In this document: positions 41,434 to 52,548 of the stretch, one piece after another
How the letters are laid out: each line of letters begins with the position of its first letter
How positions within the stretch are numbered: position 1 is the first letter of the stretch
Source of the DNA: Athripsodes cinereus
Taxonomy: Eukaryota; Arthropoda; Insecta; Trichoptera; Leptoceridae
Direction of reading: 5' to 3'
NCBI GenBank assembly: GCA_947579605.1
Contig: OX388319.1
Location: 2,418,001-2,482,000 of the forward strand
DNA length: 64,000 nt
The notes under the pieces: model-generated
Seen by the model: the letters and a program-made list of their open reading frames with translations, nothing else
Told to the model about the DNA's origin: nothing
The model's database searches: none
Made by a program: the position numbers and the translations under genes

Positions 41434-41732
41434 AGTAGTGTGATGTTGGCATCTTCTTTTACTCCCTGAGTTTTATAAGTCCCACATGATCGTGGGGTCT
41501 GCCTTTACACATTAAGGTTGTACCATTCATCACCCATGGGATGCAACAGGAATCAGTTCCTATTTCATCCATCAGGGGTCTGCCTTTTTCGTTTTTCTTC
41601 GCCACGTGGTTCTGAACGGGGCGTCATTCTGGGTGACATGCCAATACGGTACTACGTTTTGGCTTACTTCTTAACCTCTTACTTGGAACCTCAAGTTGTT
41701 GAGTGTGTAATTGCCAACTAAACAGATGACTA
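41434..41732. other. Unassigned sequence, probably LINE 3' UTR
   Basis: GGGGTCTGCCTTT occurs twice (about 41495 and 41576) just upstream of a CR1 family C 3' end. A 67-codon frame here (41518-41721) has no recognisable motif. Confidence 0.35.
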
Positions 41733-41876
41733 AAACCGGGTTAGTTGGAAGACATCGCATTTTAGCGATAAACTCGCCCTCTGTACATTGAATTGTATAA
41801 ATGATATTTTCTATGTAAATTTGTATTATTGTAAACAATGTACAGTGAAGAATAAAATAAATAAATAAATAAAAAC
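41733..41876 (+). mobile_element. CR1-like family C 3' end
   Basis: CCGGGTTAGTTGGAAGACAT, CGCATTTTAGCGATAAACTC and CAATGTACAGTGAAGAATAA with an (AATA)n tail. It is nearly identical to 49621-49762, so both copies are young. Confidence 0.8.
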
Positions 41877-43029
41877 TCTATTGCATAATTATTAATACGA
41901 CGCAGAAATTCTTGAGCGTGGAAGATGTTTCCTTTAACAATATCCGACAAAGATCATGTATTGCGTATCTTACATAATAAAAATACATTTTTTTATGTAT
42001 ACGTAATTTTATTACTGATTATATTATTCAACTGCTAGCCTCATTATGATGTGCATTACAATTTACAAATCGTGCTATGAATGAATAATATTCATTCAAC
42101 TAAAGTAAATTGTTTTAATATTCTTTAATAATACTATAAAGAATGTAAATCGTAAATAGATTACAGAAGTGAAGTAATACACGATTAATGTATTCATCGT
42201 ATAAAACTATGTCAAATAGATTCAGACAGAACAGACGAAGAAAATATTTTCTGGAGTGAGCACCAAGAATATGTAGGAATCTGTTGATAAAATCCAGATT
42301 TGATTGTCGTGTGAGGTAAAGCAAATCGCTGGAATTAATAATTTAAAGCAGGACTTAATGGAGGGGGAATCATAGAGACCGCCTGCACCCAAAGATGGGG
42401 CCAAAATGGATGAAGATAAAAATGCATAAGAAATAGTGCGATACCTCGGCTAGATAGTCAAGCCATGTAGACGAATAGCAAAAGTGAGGTGGATGTCATG
42501 TACTTAAGATAAAAAATTGATAAAAGATCAGAGAGGAAGTCTATGGATGAATATAACAATACTTAGAATAAGAAGCTTAAAAAACAGACAACTTTTTAAT
42601 GAAATATTAAACCAATAAGGAAAAGAAGCAAAACGGTAGATAAAATGCTGAGATCCAGAAATTTATGAGTGGTTGAATTCAAGGGAAACAGATTTATCCA
42701 AAAAACTCCCCAAGGGTAGGAAAAACAATGAGTTGTTACTGTTATAAGACAAGATTATAATAATTTTAATATGAGAAGAATTATTATTCTTCGTTCTCTA
42801 GTGTTAAGAGGAGAGGATTTGTGTTTTCATCAGAGGGCTGTGACAGGTCTGCCCTCTACAGGTTAAATGTCGCACTCGGGTGAAAGGAGCTTATATTATT
42901 ATTAGCAGACGAGTGAATTAATATTTATCTCAACCTTTCGTTTATTAAGGAATTATTAAATTTCAAAGTTTGTGGTGTGAACATAATACGGTTGAAGAGA
43001 AATTTAAAACTAGATGAGGTGAAAACTAA
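41877..43029. other. Anonymous sequence
   Basis: Mostly featureless. A patch near 42440-42600 (CCTCGGCTAGATAGTCAAGC) vaguely recalls RTE-type RWLGH coding sequence but is too eroded to call. Confidence 0.4.
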
Positions 43030-43275
43030 AATTTCTCTTTGATAGTTTGCTACGTTGGTTTGGGCACGCAGAAAGAATAGACGAGGAAAGAATGATCAAG
43101 AATATAAACATGGCTGAAAGGGATGATTCTCGGAGACGTGGCAGTTCAAAGATCAAAAGGCAAAAGCACATAAACTAGATCCTACAGGACGGACACGTGT
43201 CGATAACTTTGAATAGGAGGACATGCATGAGGAGTTGTGAGTTAGTGGCGTTCAATCCATTCTACTAACGGCGTG
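43030..43275 (+). pseudogene. RTE-type LINE C-terminus, decayed
   Basis: The frame LRWFGHAERIDEERMIKNIN is followed by broken coding (SRRRGSS, ILQDGH, LNRRTCMRSCEL) and GATGATTTTT after a GTGGTGATAATGATG run. It has the same order of motifs as 33535-33807 but is older. Confidence 0.6.
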
Positions 43276-43395
43276 GTGGTGATAATGATGATTTTTCATT
43301 CAGAGAAATGTGGCAAACGATTTATTAGTTTTTACAATTTTTTAATCGTATAATTATGTGTTTTTATTCGTGGGTTTATTGGAATAGAGATGTTG

Positions 43396-43480
43396 TGTTA
43401 TTTATTTATTTATTTCATCTCATAAACGGCAAAGCCTTTAACGATATAGATCAACAGACATGAGTTCAAAGATTACAGAT
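43396..43480 (-). mobile_element. LINE 3' terminus, minus
   Basis: TTATTTATTTATTTATTTCA, then CTCATAAACGGCAAAGCCTT. The minus-strand end reads AAGGCTTTGCCGTTTATGAG, a small hairpin next to the tail. Confidence 0.55.
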
Positions 43481-43899
43481 AAAATAGACACAGAATAACA
43501 CAAAATAAAATAAATATATCAATGATAAACACAAACAGTAATAGGTATAAACTTACTTCAACAAAAACACTGCAATTTTCTAACATCTGTTGTAACCGAT
43601 TTAATCATTTACCTAACAAAGTGCAACCATTCAGTTCCGTTAATATTGTCATATTGTTATAAAACAGCTTTCAAAAATCTTGGACACCATTCGAGTCAAT
43701 AAAATACTCATCTTCTTTTTGGGGAAATTCATAAAAAAAACGCTTGGCTTTCTTGTGATTAAGCCGTAAATTATTTCACTATGCATTATTAAGTATTTTG
43801 TCACAGCCGTTTGCGCAATAATACGAAAAGTTAGGACCTAAAATGCAAGGAAAATCGGTATACTGATTCATTCTTATAAGGCAACTACACACGATCTAG
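43481..43899. other. Anonymous sequence
   Basis: No supported feature. Confidence 0.5.
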
Positions 43900-44250
43900 A
43901 AAATACTAGTTGCAGGTACAAGTATACGTACATACATTGATAGAATATCTGTGAAAGTTTCACTCAAAGATTGGATAAGCTTATCGGAATGGAGACATGT
44001 CTTCCAATTGCTCGTAATTCTTCCATTTTTATTTTCATTTACTTTTACCTCTGAGATACAGATTAAAGTCGAGAAATATGAGTTCAGCTATTGCAGAAAC
44101 TTCCCGCGAGAGAGCGTGCAAACGAAAACCGCAAAAAAGTTACTTCAAATCCCAAATGCAACATTGCGCCAGTTTCAAATAAGCGAAAACTACAGTCGAG
44201 TAATAAAATATTTCATGGTTCATAATAGTACTTCTTTACCTAAAGAATAA
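43900..44250 (+). CDS. Open frame with hydrophobic N-terminus, doubtful
   Basis: The frame is open from 43900 to the TAA at 44248-44250 but has no ATG before the hydrophobic run (only a GTG at 43951). Residues after that GTG read KVSLKDWISLSEWRHVFQLL and then VILPFLFSFTFTS, signal-peptide-like, followed by a polar tail with two N-glycosylation sequons. It could be an exon whose start lies upstream, or chance. No family was recognised. Confidence 0.15.
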   Translation, partial: KILVAGTSIRTYIDRISVKVSLKDWISLSEWRHVFQLLVILPFLFSFTFTSEIQIKVEKYEFSYCRNFPRESVQTKTAKKLLQIPNATLRQFQISENYSRVIKYFMVHNSTSLPKE

Positions 44251-44309
44251 TTTATGCAACAATTGATTAAACACTATATTTACATAATTATAATTATTAA
44301 CATAAATAA

Positions 44310-44480
44310 AGATGATTCAAGAGTTTTTGTGTTTACACTGTGGAAACCTGTACCCTTCTCACCACATGAACAATAGCTCTCACAATTTTTTAGATTTCAG
44401 TTTCCCTGAAGATGCCTACAAGTATAGGCGAAAACGTTTGATATCTAACCTAATAAAGTGGAGATTAAACAGTGCTTAAT
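44310..44480 (+). repeat. Penelope-like repeat with hammerhead-like core
   Basis: TTCAAGAGTTTTTGTGTTTA and AGTGGAGATTAAACAGTGCT both recur at 62060-62170. At 44406-44433, CTGAAGATGCCTACAAGTAT then AGGCGAAAACG forms a GCCTA/TAGGC stem between a CTGANGA box and a GAAA box. Confidence 0.4.
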
Positions 44481-44517
44481 AATATGTTTTTGTATTTTAT
44501 TTAATAAAATTAAATAA

Positions 44518-44795
44518 AGATGGTTTGGACATGGGAGCAAATGGAAGATGAAAAGATGACGAAGAGGATATATCTTTGAATAAGAGGAGATATGAGAAAG
44601 CGTGGACGTCCCAGAACTGAAGTGATTCGACCACGTGGATCAAATTGTCGAGGACAGCCATGTGTTGAGTAAAAAATATTGACGTGCGTGTGTGAGAAAT
44701 TGTAAGAATGTAGAAGATAGATCTACACGGCGTTTTGTTTTCTCTGCCTACCCCACTTGGGACACGGCGTGAAGGTGTAGATAGATAGATAGATT
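44518..44795 (+). pseudogene. RTE-type LINE 3' end (GHVER family)
   Basis: Broken coding (GATGGTTTGGACATGGGAGC; RKRGRPRTE-like; DHVDQIVEDSHVLSK) is followed by the terminal block CTCTGCCTACCCCACTTGGG, ACACGGCGTGAAGGTGTAGA and a (GATA)n tail. The block matches lepidopteran RTE 3' ends and resembles the 3' end of the TAG-tail repeat. Confidence 0.7.
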
Positions 44796-46099
44796 AAACT
44801 ATTATTAAAATTAATTGTGGCGTATGGTATTGGATGATAGCTGATCTCTGAATGATTAACCTGTTTTCTTACTTTATTTATGTAGTTATTGTCTGTTTTG
44901 TGCTTAGGATATATTTATAAAATAAAAAAAAAAAAACACACTTATGATAGATGTGAAAGATGGGAATTTAAAAAAATATTTGTTCACTAGCAATCTACCA
45001 ACTTTGAATTAAAGTTAGCAGGTATGCATGTATAAATGACAAATTAATTTGTTAAATAAAAGCAATTCAGAGTTATAAGTCGAGTAAACGACTTGAAAAA
45101 TTACAATGCGAATTGCTTGAAGCAAGACATGAGAAAAACATTGGTTAATAATGGAATAAATCTTCTCAAAGTCCTGAATGAATTTCGCAAGACGTTTAAG
45201 ATAGAAGAGGTTGCTTCAACTAGGCAGTACTGAGCAGGCAAAGCAGAAGAAATACACATATTATACCAAAAATAGCTTATATCATCCAAGCCACACATAC
45301 CGTGACACAAATCTGATTATTAGCATAAATATAAAATGTTGTTTGAAACCAATTCATTCAATCATCATAGACAAACTTAAAACAAAATATATGTCGAACA
45401 ATGAAAGTAAACAGCAATGGAATCGAATGCAACTCTAGATCTCACAAAGAATGCAACAAGACACTGCAATATGACTCCGTTTGCCGATGAGGAATTCTCA
45501 CAGCGAGCGTCGTACTATTCATATTACACGGTACACTATTCATAAATTTACAATAAGAATAATAAAATCAAATACATTATTTCAATGTGTACCTATACAT
45601 AATTATAATCGGAGATTAATTAACATAAATCAATTCCCAACAAATTACCCATTGTTTTAAGTTACGTTCTATTCGCTAGGCGAGCACTATGAGAACGCAT
45701 GCTGGTTTGAAATTATTTGAAGATGTTGCTAGAACAATGGCCCACAAGCCAAAATAGCGGTCTGAGATACGATACGATTTTAAATTATTATTCAAACACC
45801 CATCAACATTATTTGTACGCTCTACGACCAGTCAATCTAACATCAATACCTATTCAATATGAAGAGATATGGAAACAAAATGCAAATTATAATAGAGTAA
45901 AAACATTTGAAACTAAAACTCTAACAAAATTAATACTGACCCTTCAAACATAAGCAGAGATATTAGCGTAAGGAGTCAAGATATCTCAATGAAAATTTGC
46001 AACGGCATAGACAAGATTCAGACATGGACAAGGTTCACTTATGCATTTTCAAAATTGTTATGACGATCGAAAGATCGTAAAACGGTGCCAGTTGGAAGA
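44796..46099. other. Anonymous 1.3-kb sequence
   Basis: No LINE or inverted-terminus signature. Short open frames at 45211-45438 and 45723-45953 have no recognisable content. Confidence 0.4.
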
Positions 46100-46240
46100 C
46101 AGTTGGAAGACATCGCATTCTAGCGATAAACTTCCCCTCTGTAAATTGAATTGTATAACTGATATTTTTTATGATACTTTGTATTGATTTGAAATGTTGT
46201 AACTAATGTACAGTGAAGAATAAAATTAAAATAAATAGTG
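46100..46240 (+). mobile_element. CR1-like family C 3' end
   Basis: CAGTTGGAAGACATCGCATT, CTAGCGATAAACTTCCCCTC and TAATGTACAGTGAAGAATAA. GACAGTTGGAA is duplicated at the start. Confidence 0.7.
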
Positions 46241-46567
46241 CAAATTATCATTTCCGTAAAAAAGGCTCATGGATCCATTGGTTCTTGTTCCAACTGCCGC
46301 CTCAATTCATAGTACTAGAAAGACTATAATATTATATTGTAGTGTGTGTGTGAACTCAATTACATATTTTAATATAATGTTTTAGAATATTTTTGTCTTG
46401 TAATTATAAAATTATGTTATTTTAATTCATTTATGATACCTATATAATAAGGTACTGCCTGAAAGATCATTGCACTTAAAATAATTTTAAAATATAAAAT
46501 TAATAGGTAGGTACTGTTTTTTTTTTGTTTAACAAAATTGTACACAACATAAAATACCAAAAACTAG
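46241..46567. other. Anonymous sequence
   Basis: No supported feature. Confidence 0.5.
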
Positions 46568-46720
46568 CCTTCCTATACTGTATAATCACGTCATATCTCA
46601 CCACCAACGGGGTAGCTGGCAGACCATGTAATAAACATGCAAGGTGTTCTTTCCATTGAATAAAAGAAATAAGACATTCAGAATGGGTGGCAAACCTCAT
46701 CGCTGAATTAGATATGTAAG
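46568..46720 (-). repeat. TAG-tail repeat, 3' half
   Basis: ACTGTATAATCACGTCATAT, AACGGGGTAGCTGGCAGACC, CATTCAGAATGGGTGGCAAA and CCTCATCGCTGAATTAGATA. Confidence 0.65.
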
Positions 46721-47049
46721 TCTTTATTTATTATGGAGGATAATGTATAATTATCACTCAACAGAAAACCTCTTTTGGTAACTGCTTTTAGTATACGAAA
46801 CAGAAAAGGTGCTGCAATGCTAACAAATCAGCTAAGGCTGGTTTAAGTGTACTTTATTAATGGTTCATGCACCAATCCCACCGATTCCTATTTCATACCA
46901 TTACTTTCGACGTCTGTTGAGCATACATGTCAACCAACAGTAACCATCTTTATGATAGTGTTCGAGGCTGTTGACAAAAAAGGGAGATTGGGGAGTTTGT
47001 ACACATTGTGGATTATGCGAATGAGGTGTCGGTTGAGTAATATTCTTAT
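46721..47049. other. Anonymous sequence
   Basis: No supported feature. Confidence 0.5.
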
Positions 47050-47480
47050 TTTATTTTTTATTTTATTTTATTTTATTTATTTTAACAAATAAACGGCTTA
47101 CGCCTTTTACAAAATTAAACATAATTATACATAGCGTGATAAAACAAATTTTATGAATAATAACAATATCAAACATTTGAATAAATAACATGTTTATATA
47201 AAATGAGTTACAATCCACAAATTGGTCTGCAACGAGTTTGGATTTTCTTCTCCATTCCTCCCTATTTTCAGCGAGTCTTTTTAGTTTTACGTATGTGCCA
47301 CAGTTCATGTCCTTCTTCAGTTGATCCATATAAGCGTCTCTTGGTCGACCTCGACTATTTCTGCCCTAGGTTTTACCCTTCGCGATGGTGATAAGCAGTC
47401 CTGGGTGCCTGATGTTGTGGCCAATCCAGTTACATAGCTCGTTATTGGCTGATTCTCTTTAGGAGTTGCCTTTTTTCGCC
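47050..47480 (-). pseudogene. RTE-type LINE 3' end (REEWRRKSKLVAD family)
   Basis: On the minus strand the frame gives MDQLKKDMNCGTYVKLKRLA and ENREEWRRKSKLVADQF, and the UTR ends AAAGGCGTAAGCCGTTTATT with a T-rich tract on the plus strand. It is the same family as 22002-22556. Upstream coding (QLLKRISQ-like, WIGHNIRHPGLL) is recognisable but frameshifted. Confidence 0.75.
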
Positions 47481-47827
47481 TACCCTATGCATGCTTATTC
47501 TATTCAGTTAGTATACGACTATACGAGTAACCCTACTTGTAAGAGCTTTCGTGATGGTATAGATAATCAGAGCTAGACAGAAGACCTAGATTCAGTCACA
47601 TCTCTAAGAAAATGTATTTAGAAATCAAACGACAAAGATAATACCTACATCTTACATTAACATTTAGGACAGTTCTGTACAATAGAATACAAAATCACAT
47701 TTTCCAATATTTTAATAACATATTTCCCATATTACGTACATATAAATAACATCGCATGTAACATTACCAACAGTTTGTATGTCAGAGAAAAACTATGCTA
47801 TGTCAAGAAATATTATTGTGTACTAAC
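47481..47827. other. Anonymous sequence
   Basis: No supported feature. Confidence 0.5.
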
Positions 47828-48190
47828 TGACCCGGCAAGCGTAGTTTTGCCAATATGCATTATAATATCAACCGGAGAAAATGATTGCATTACTAATATC
47901 GCTATTAAAAATAGGGGTTGATGGTAGAAGACTGAAAATTAAGGGTTGTAGGTACCTATGTATTTTTTAATGCCTCACCATAAAAAAATAAATTTTTTGT
48001 CCAAAATATGTTAAAAAAAAATCGGGGTGGACCACCCTTAAATCTAAGGGGATCAAAAATAGATGTTAACCGGTTCTCAGATCTACCCGATAAGCACACA
48101 AAATTTCATCAAAATCGGTCCAGCCGTGTCGGAGGAGTATGATAACAAACACCGTGACACGAGAATTTCATATTTGATGTATAATATAAA
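47828..48190 (+). repeat. RTE/BovB-like widespread repeat
   Basis: It begins CTGACCCGGCAAGCGTAGTT, has the internal phrase ATCGGGGTGGACCACCCTTA, and ends with CACAAAATTTCATCAAAATC, GGTCCAGCCGTGTCGGAGGA and GTGACACGAGAATTTCATAT. This layout is very common in insect genomes and fits the 3' UTR of RTE/BovB-like LINEs. No coding part is kept. Confidence 0.65.
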
Positions 48191-48483
48191 TAGTACCTAT
48201 TGATTTTTTACAATGCAACATATTTTTTGGAAAATTTGGATAAAAGAGCTTGTCTAAGTATTACATAAGAAAACGTAATATCTAGGTGTGAATTGGTTAA
48301 TACAATGTAGCAAAATTGCATTCTTTGGGTGTTTTGACTTTATACATTATGAATTTATCCCAATTTATCCCAAATTTCAAGAAATCCACGCCTGAAACTA
48401 ACATGACCCCACCTACCCCAACATCTTTACTGTAAATCTAAACGAACTTTTATATTTGTTTTTCATTTATTCAGTATAGATCA

Positions 48484-48526
48484 GCTCCTGATGACGCGAG
48501 CTCGGAGTCCACGAAACCGGTCGTGC
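48484..48526 (+). ncRNA. Hammerhead-like core motif (candidate)
   Basis: CTGATGACGCGAGCTCGGAG, TCCACGAAACCGGTCGTGC. A full CTGATGA box (48488-48494), a GAAA box (48513-48516) and a GGTC that could be the cleavage trinucleotide are present in canonical order. The intervening segment pairs only weakly (GAC/GTC), so ribozyme activity is not assured. Confidence 0.3.
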
Positions 48527-48967
48527 ATTAGTTATACTTAAAAGTAACGTTGAAAAATTAATATTCATTTTATTAGATAATTAAAAAATTAATGCCGATA
48601 AATCAATTAATTGATCTCGTTTGTTTTTTTCTTAAGATATTTTTTAAACAATTTATTATGTTCATAGAATATGTCAAATTAGCCAAAAATCGACATCGTG
48701 TAGTTTCTCTCGTACATTTCTACTCAGTAACAGAAACCTACTTGTGTACACATTTCTTTCATCACTGCGAATAAGTGAAGATGGTGATGTTGGTATCACG
48801 CGATACAACAATATGGGCATTACAGTGCTGTGATGACAACATCACGCTAATGTGATGGAAGCGATATATCTACGATAAGAGAGGAAATTATTAAAATAAT
48901 TCGCCTATAATAACAATCCCGTGATTCAAATGTTTGATTTCGTTAACATACCTATATAGCTGTGAAC
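48527..48967. other. Anonymous sequence
   Basis: No supported feature. Confidence 0.5.
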
Positions 48968-49213
48968 TATTACTACTACTATACCATCACGGCATATCCC
49001 ACAAGTGGGGTAGCCAGCAGACCAGCTGTACTTTATAAATATGCAAGATGTCTACTCCGTGTCAAAAAATTAAGAGATTTATGATTGGTGGCAAAACCCA
49101 TCGTGAATTAAATATGTAAAATGTCTTTACTTTTATGAACACTTGCCTCTTGCAGGACTCTCGAAAATTTACGGAAAAAAGTGGGAAACCAATTCTTTAG
49201 CGGATACTCCTTT
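48968..49213 (-). repeat. TAG-tail repeat, near full length
   Basis: TACTACTACTATACCATCAC, GGCATATCCCACAAGTGGGG, TAGCCAGCAGACCAGCTG, CTCGAAAATTTACGGAAAAA and GTGGGAAACCAATTCTTTAG. The 3' end is nearly identical to that at 32990 and 24218. Confidence 0.75.
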
Positions 49214-49364
49214 AAAAAATAGCGTGTATTATTATGTATTACAGAAAAAAATTGGAAAAATATTACCCTCTTTACGAACTTTCATCTGTTTTATTTATAA
49301 AATGATATTTGAAAAATAAATCTTAAATATAAAATGCTATTAATTAAAATATTGTTATTTCTCA

Positions 49365-49512
49365 AAAGGCAGATAACCTGGAGAAGCTTGTTCTAACTGG
49401 AGATGTGGAGAGCAACAGAACAACGATGCAGATGGAGTGACTTGGTGAAGATGGCAACGGGAGGGACCTTGCATGAGGCGCTGCGAAGATCTGAGGATTG
49501 GGGTCACTGAGA
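49365..49512 (+). pseudogene. RTE-type LINE C-terminus, frameshifted
   Basis: One frame reads KADNLEKLVLTGDVESNRT. A shift leads to RCRWSDLVKMATGGTLHEAL then RRSEDWGH and a stop. Both blocks belong to the same RTE protein end as at 2962-3115. Confidence 0.75.
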
Positions 49513-49620
49513 ATATTTTATTTACATCTATTCAAACGATGTTCACAATTCTCAGCACTGAAAGAACGACAGAAAAGAAGAAAATAGATTAGTAAATTGT
49601 ATTTATTATAAATACATAAT

Positions 49621-49762
49621 ATACCGGGTTAGTTGGAAGACATCGCATTTTAGCGATAAACTCGCCCTCTGTGCATTGAATTGTATAAATGATATTTTCT
49701 ATGTTAATTTGTATTATTGTAAACAATGTACAGTGAAGAATAAAATAAATAAATAAAATACC
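49621..49762 (+). mobile_element. CR1-like family C 3' end
   Basis: Almost identical to 41733-41876 (GGGTTAGTTGGAAGACATCG, ATTTTAGCGATAAACTCGCC), differing at a few positions only. Confidence 0.8.
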
Positions 49763-50384
49763 TAAAAGATAGCTTCGTGGGCAGATATAATGAGTGAAAA
49801 AACGGATTTCCCTCAACGTACCTTTAAAACGTAGTTAATTTTTCACCATAACTTGTCCCTTACAGAACACTTCTATCTTTAGAGCAAGATTTGTACCTGA
49901 AACAAAAGAAAAATAGGATTATTAATTTATTAATCAATGATACTTAAAAATATATTCATCAGACAAAATTTTATATAGTACAAGACGCGTGCGGACCTCG
50001 ATCTGCTCGCCTACGTCTACAAGACGAACGCAGGCGGCGGGTGAATCAATCAACCCGCGTAAAATATTCATAAAACGTCACACAAGGAGTCTGATACATA
50101 AACAAAATGCAATATTATAGAAATTTTATATAAACAGTGCTGGTTGAGATATCAAAATCACTGCTCTTTTAGTTATCAAAGCATTTCGTGACAAACTATA
50201 GGTATTATAAACACACTTAATTACTGTAAATATAAAGTGGAAGATTTTAATGTACGTGCTGTAGTAGAATTTTAATCAGCAGTCAATTTAGCAACGACTT
50301 ATATACCAGTGGTATACCGCATCGGTTACTGTAGATGTTAAAAAAATGTCTTAAAATTTGATGTTTAACGTATATTTGCAGCCT
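49763..50384. other. Anonymous sequence
   Basis: No supported feature. A short GC-richer patch lies near 49985-50045 (CGAACGCAGGCGGCGGGTGA) without recognisable coding. Confidence 0.4.
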
Positions 50385-50455
50385 TTTGCAGAGCACTGGA
50401 AAACTTACATACAGAAAAAAGTGGCAGGCCTATTCTTAACCAAAGACTCTACGAG
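50385..50455 (-). repeat. TAG-tail repeat, 5' part
   Basis: CTTTTGCAGAGCACTGGAAA, GAAAAAAGTGGCAGGCC and GACTCTACGAG. Confidence 0.45.
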
Positions 50456-50526
50456 ATTTGTCCGATTAGAAAGGTATAATGCTGATTAGTGTCAAAAATA
50501 TGACCACGGCTGAAACGTTGATAAAT

Positions 50527-50660
50527 AATCAGATTGACAATGTCCTTGTAAGACGAAAGAAGTCTCTCTCAATAAAATAAAAAACAATACTGAGTAAAAA
50601 ACATTTGATTTTAAATTTCACTGTGGAATTCTACTACCTAAACACCGACGCAGTGAAATC
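50527..50660 (+). repeat. A-B interspersed repeat
   Basis: Module A GATTGACAATGTCCTTGTAA and module B GTGGAATTCTACTACCTAAA then CACCGACGCAGTG. Confidence 0.55.
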
Positions 50661-50994
50661 ACACCTCGATTTCACTGCGACTAGTATCAAATGGTACTGG
50701 TATTTACTTTTAAGTGAAACTCCCATCTCTATAAAACAAGGGACAGAATTGATTTATTGATTTGGTGATAATCTAAAAATATCATAAAACACAGAAGATG
50801 CTCAGAAAAAAACGATGGATAGATGTACATGTATATAAGAATATAATACATAATCTAACCAAACCTCACTCTTTAACGCTGCTCTAACAGAAAGTCTCTA
50901 CGCCAATCGAGTCCCATCTTCCCACGATATTCCTAGCCTTCAAATGCTGTGAACGTTGAACTGTGAAAGAGAAACGCCCGAGCTGTCGAGACCC
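50661..50994. other. Anonymous sequence
   Basis: No supported feature. Confidence 0.5.
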
Positions 50995-51090
50995 GTGTGG
51001 ACATTGAAGAGAGACCCACCTCACACCCGGATATTTCAGGAGTCATAGACTCCTATTTATCCGCACATTCAAACCATAATTGTCCTCACG
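50995..51090 (-). repeat. Interspersed repeat shared with 54021-54112
   Basis: CATTGAAGAGAGACCCACCT, CTCCTATTTATCCGCACATT and AATTGTCCTCACG parallel the insert in the TAG-tail repeat at 53890-54225. On the minus strand it reads GAGGACAATTATGGTTTGAA. The family is not identified. A 72-codon minus frame reaches into it (51043-51261) and is of doubtful significance. Confidence 0.5.
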
Positions 51091-52434
51091 GGCGGGCCAA
51101 TGTGGACAAAATACAGAACATTTTTGGGCAATCATACCACCTTCATTCAGAGTACATACTTCTATGACAATATTTATTATCGAAACTTTGTACCTTTCGC
51201 CCTTAAATTTTGGTAAGGTGCCAAGACTCACAGCCATATAATTATAAGGACCACCAATCAAAAAAACTTCACAGCATAAATTATGAAAAGAAAAATAAAT
51301 GTATCACATGTCAATTCAATAGTAGTTAATAGGTATTCTAGTAAATTTTTCAATAAACAACGAGAAGAAAAATGATTATGCCTGTAAAGAAGCTCAACAT
51401 TAGTTAAGAACAGATTTATTCTGTTTTGACTGTATGTACAAGTACATATAATATGATGGGCCTGTTGGCATAAAATGTTTGTAAAAAATGCTTTAGTAAA
51501 GAGGAATTATAAGGTATTGAAAAAAAGAATGGAAATTTTTGTCGATCTAATATTATGAAATAACAGTCATTTATATACCCAGAAAAACATTTTTATTTTC
51601 AGCACACAATTATTTATTTTGAAGAGGCTGTTGAGATCGAAAAGTGGGGCTATTTTCGAAAGTGCCTGTACTCCAAAACAACGTTCAACTCGAAAACAGT
51701 ATCATAACAGAGTAGAAAAAATAACAAATAATTGGTTATAATTAATACCCTCAAGGACCCTTCAAAGAATGTTGGAGAAGAGCTAATTGGAAAATATTAC
51801 GACAACAGAGAAAATTCCATCTCTGAAAAAAGGAATAATTGCAAATGAGTGCCTATGTACATTTTATTCCGCGAAGTAGTTATTTTATTATAAACAGTAG
51901 ATTGCAGAAAAAGGAAATAAAAAATATATACACAGCGATATTATTCACTTCATAATTAAAAAATCATTCCCATCCTGCATGATTCGTGTGATGACTTTTT
52001 TGACCTAAAAGGACGTGTCGGCGTCTTATTTGTAGGAGATGTGGAGATTGAGATCATCAGTGAAAGACGGCTCATGCTTCGCTCAGCGCAGAGTGAAGCA
52101 AAAAGGAAACTTATTGAGTCAGTCAATGTCGTAGGACAGGCTTTGGAGATTGAGCATTAAGTGTTACGGGTTCAGATGTGAGTTTTTCTTTAAAAACCAT
52201 GTATTATGTTGTGTAAATGTGTGTGTCATCCTCGGTGTGAGATCTTCCACCAAGGGTACATCAAGGGAGTATTTTAATTGTCGAGTGGGTTTTTGCAGAG
52301 GAGGAAATCCCATAAGGATAACCTCGAGCCCACTTTTTTGTTAAAAAAAAAACTTATGCTCTAGATTGACTGGATGACATGAGAACTGATGTTCTTGAAA
52401 CATCCAGGGGTAAATGGTGGGAACCCCTCCCTTA
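51091..52434. other. Anonymous 1.3-kb sequence
   Basis: The right part (52015-52345) is GC-richer and may be LINE UTR, since a LINE C-terminus follows. No motif proves it. Confidence 0.35.
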
Positions 52435-52548
52435 ATGGGTTCAGATGCTGGAACAAGCTGCCTCTAGGTCTGCAAGAGGAGTCGAATGGAGGAGGCTTCA
52501 GAAGGAAGGTTAATGCACAACTGTTTTCTGGTAACTTTGGATAACAGA
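52435..52548 (+). pseudogene. LINE reverse transcriptase C-terminus
   Basis: The frame reads GFRCWNKLPLGLQEESNGGG then FRRKVNAQLFSGNFG and a TAA. F-R-x-W-N-x-L-P is the conserved C-terminal signature of CR1/Jockey-type LINEs. The rest of the protein is not recognisable. Confidence 0.6.
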
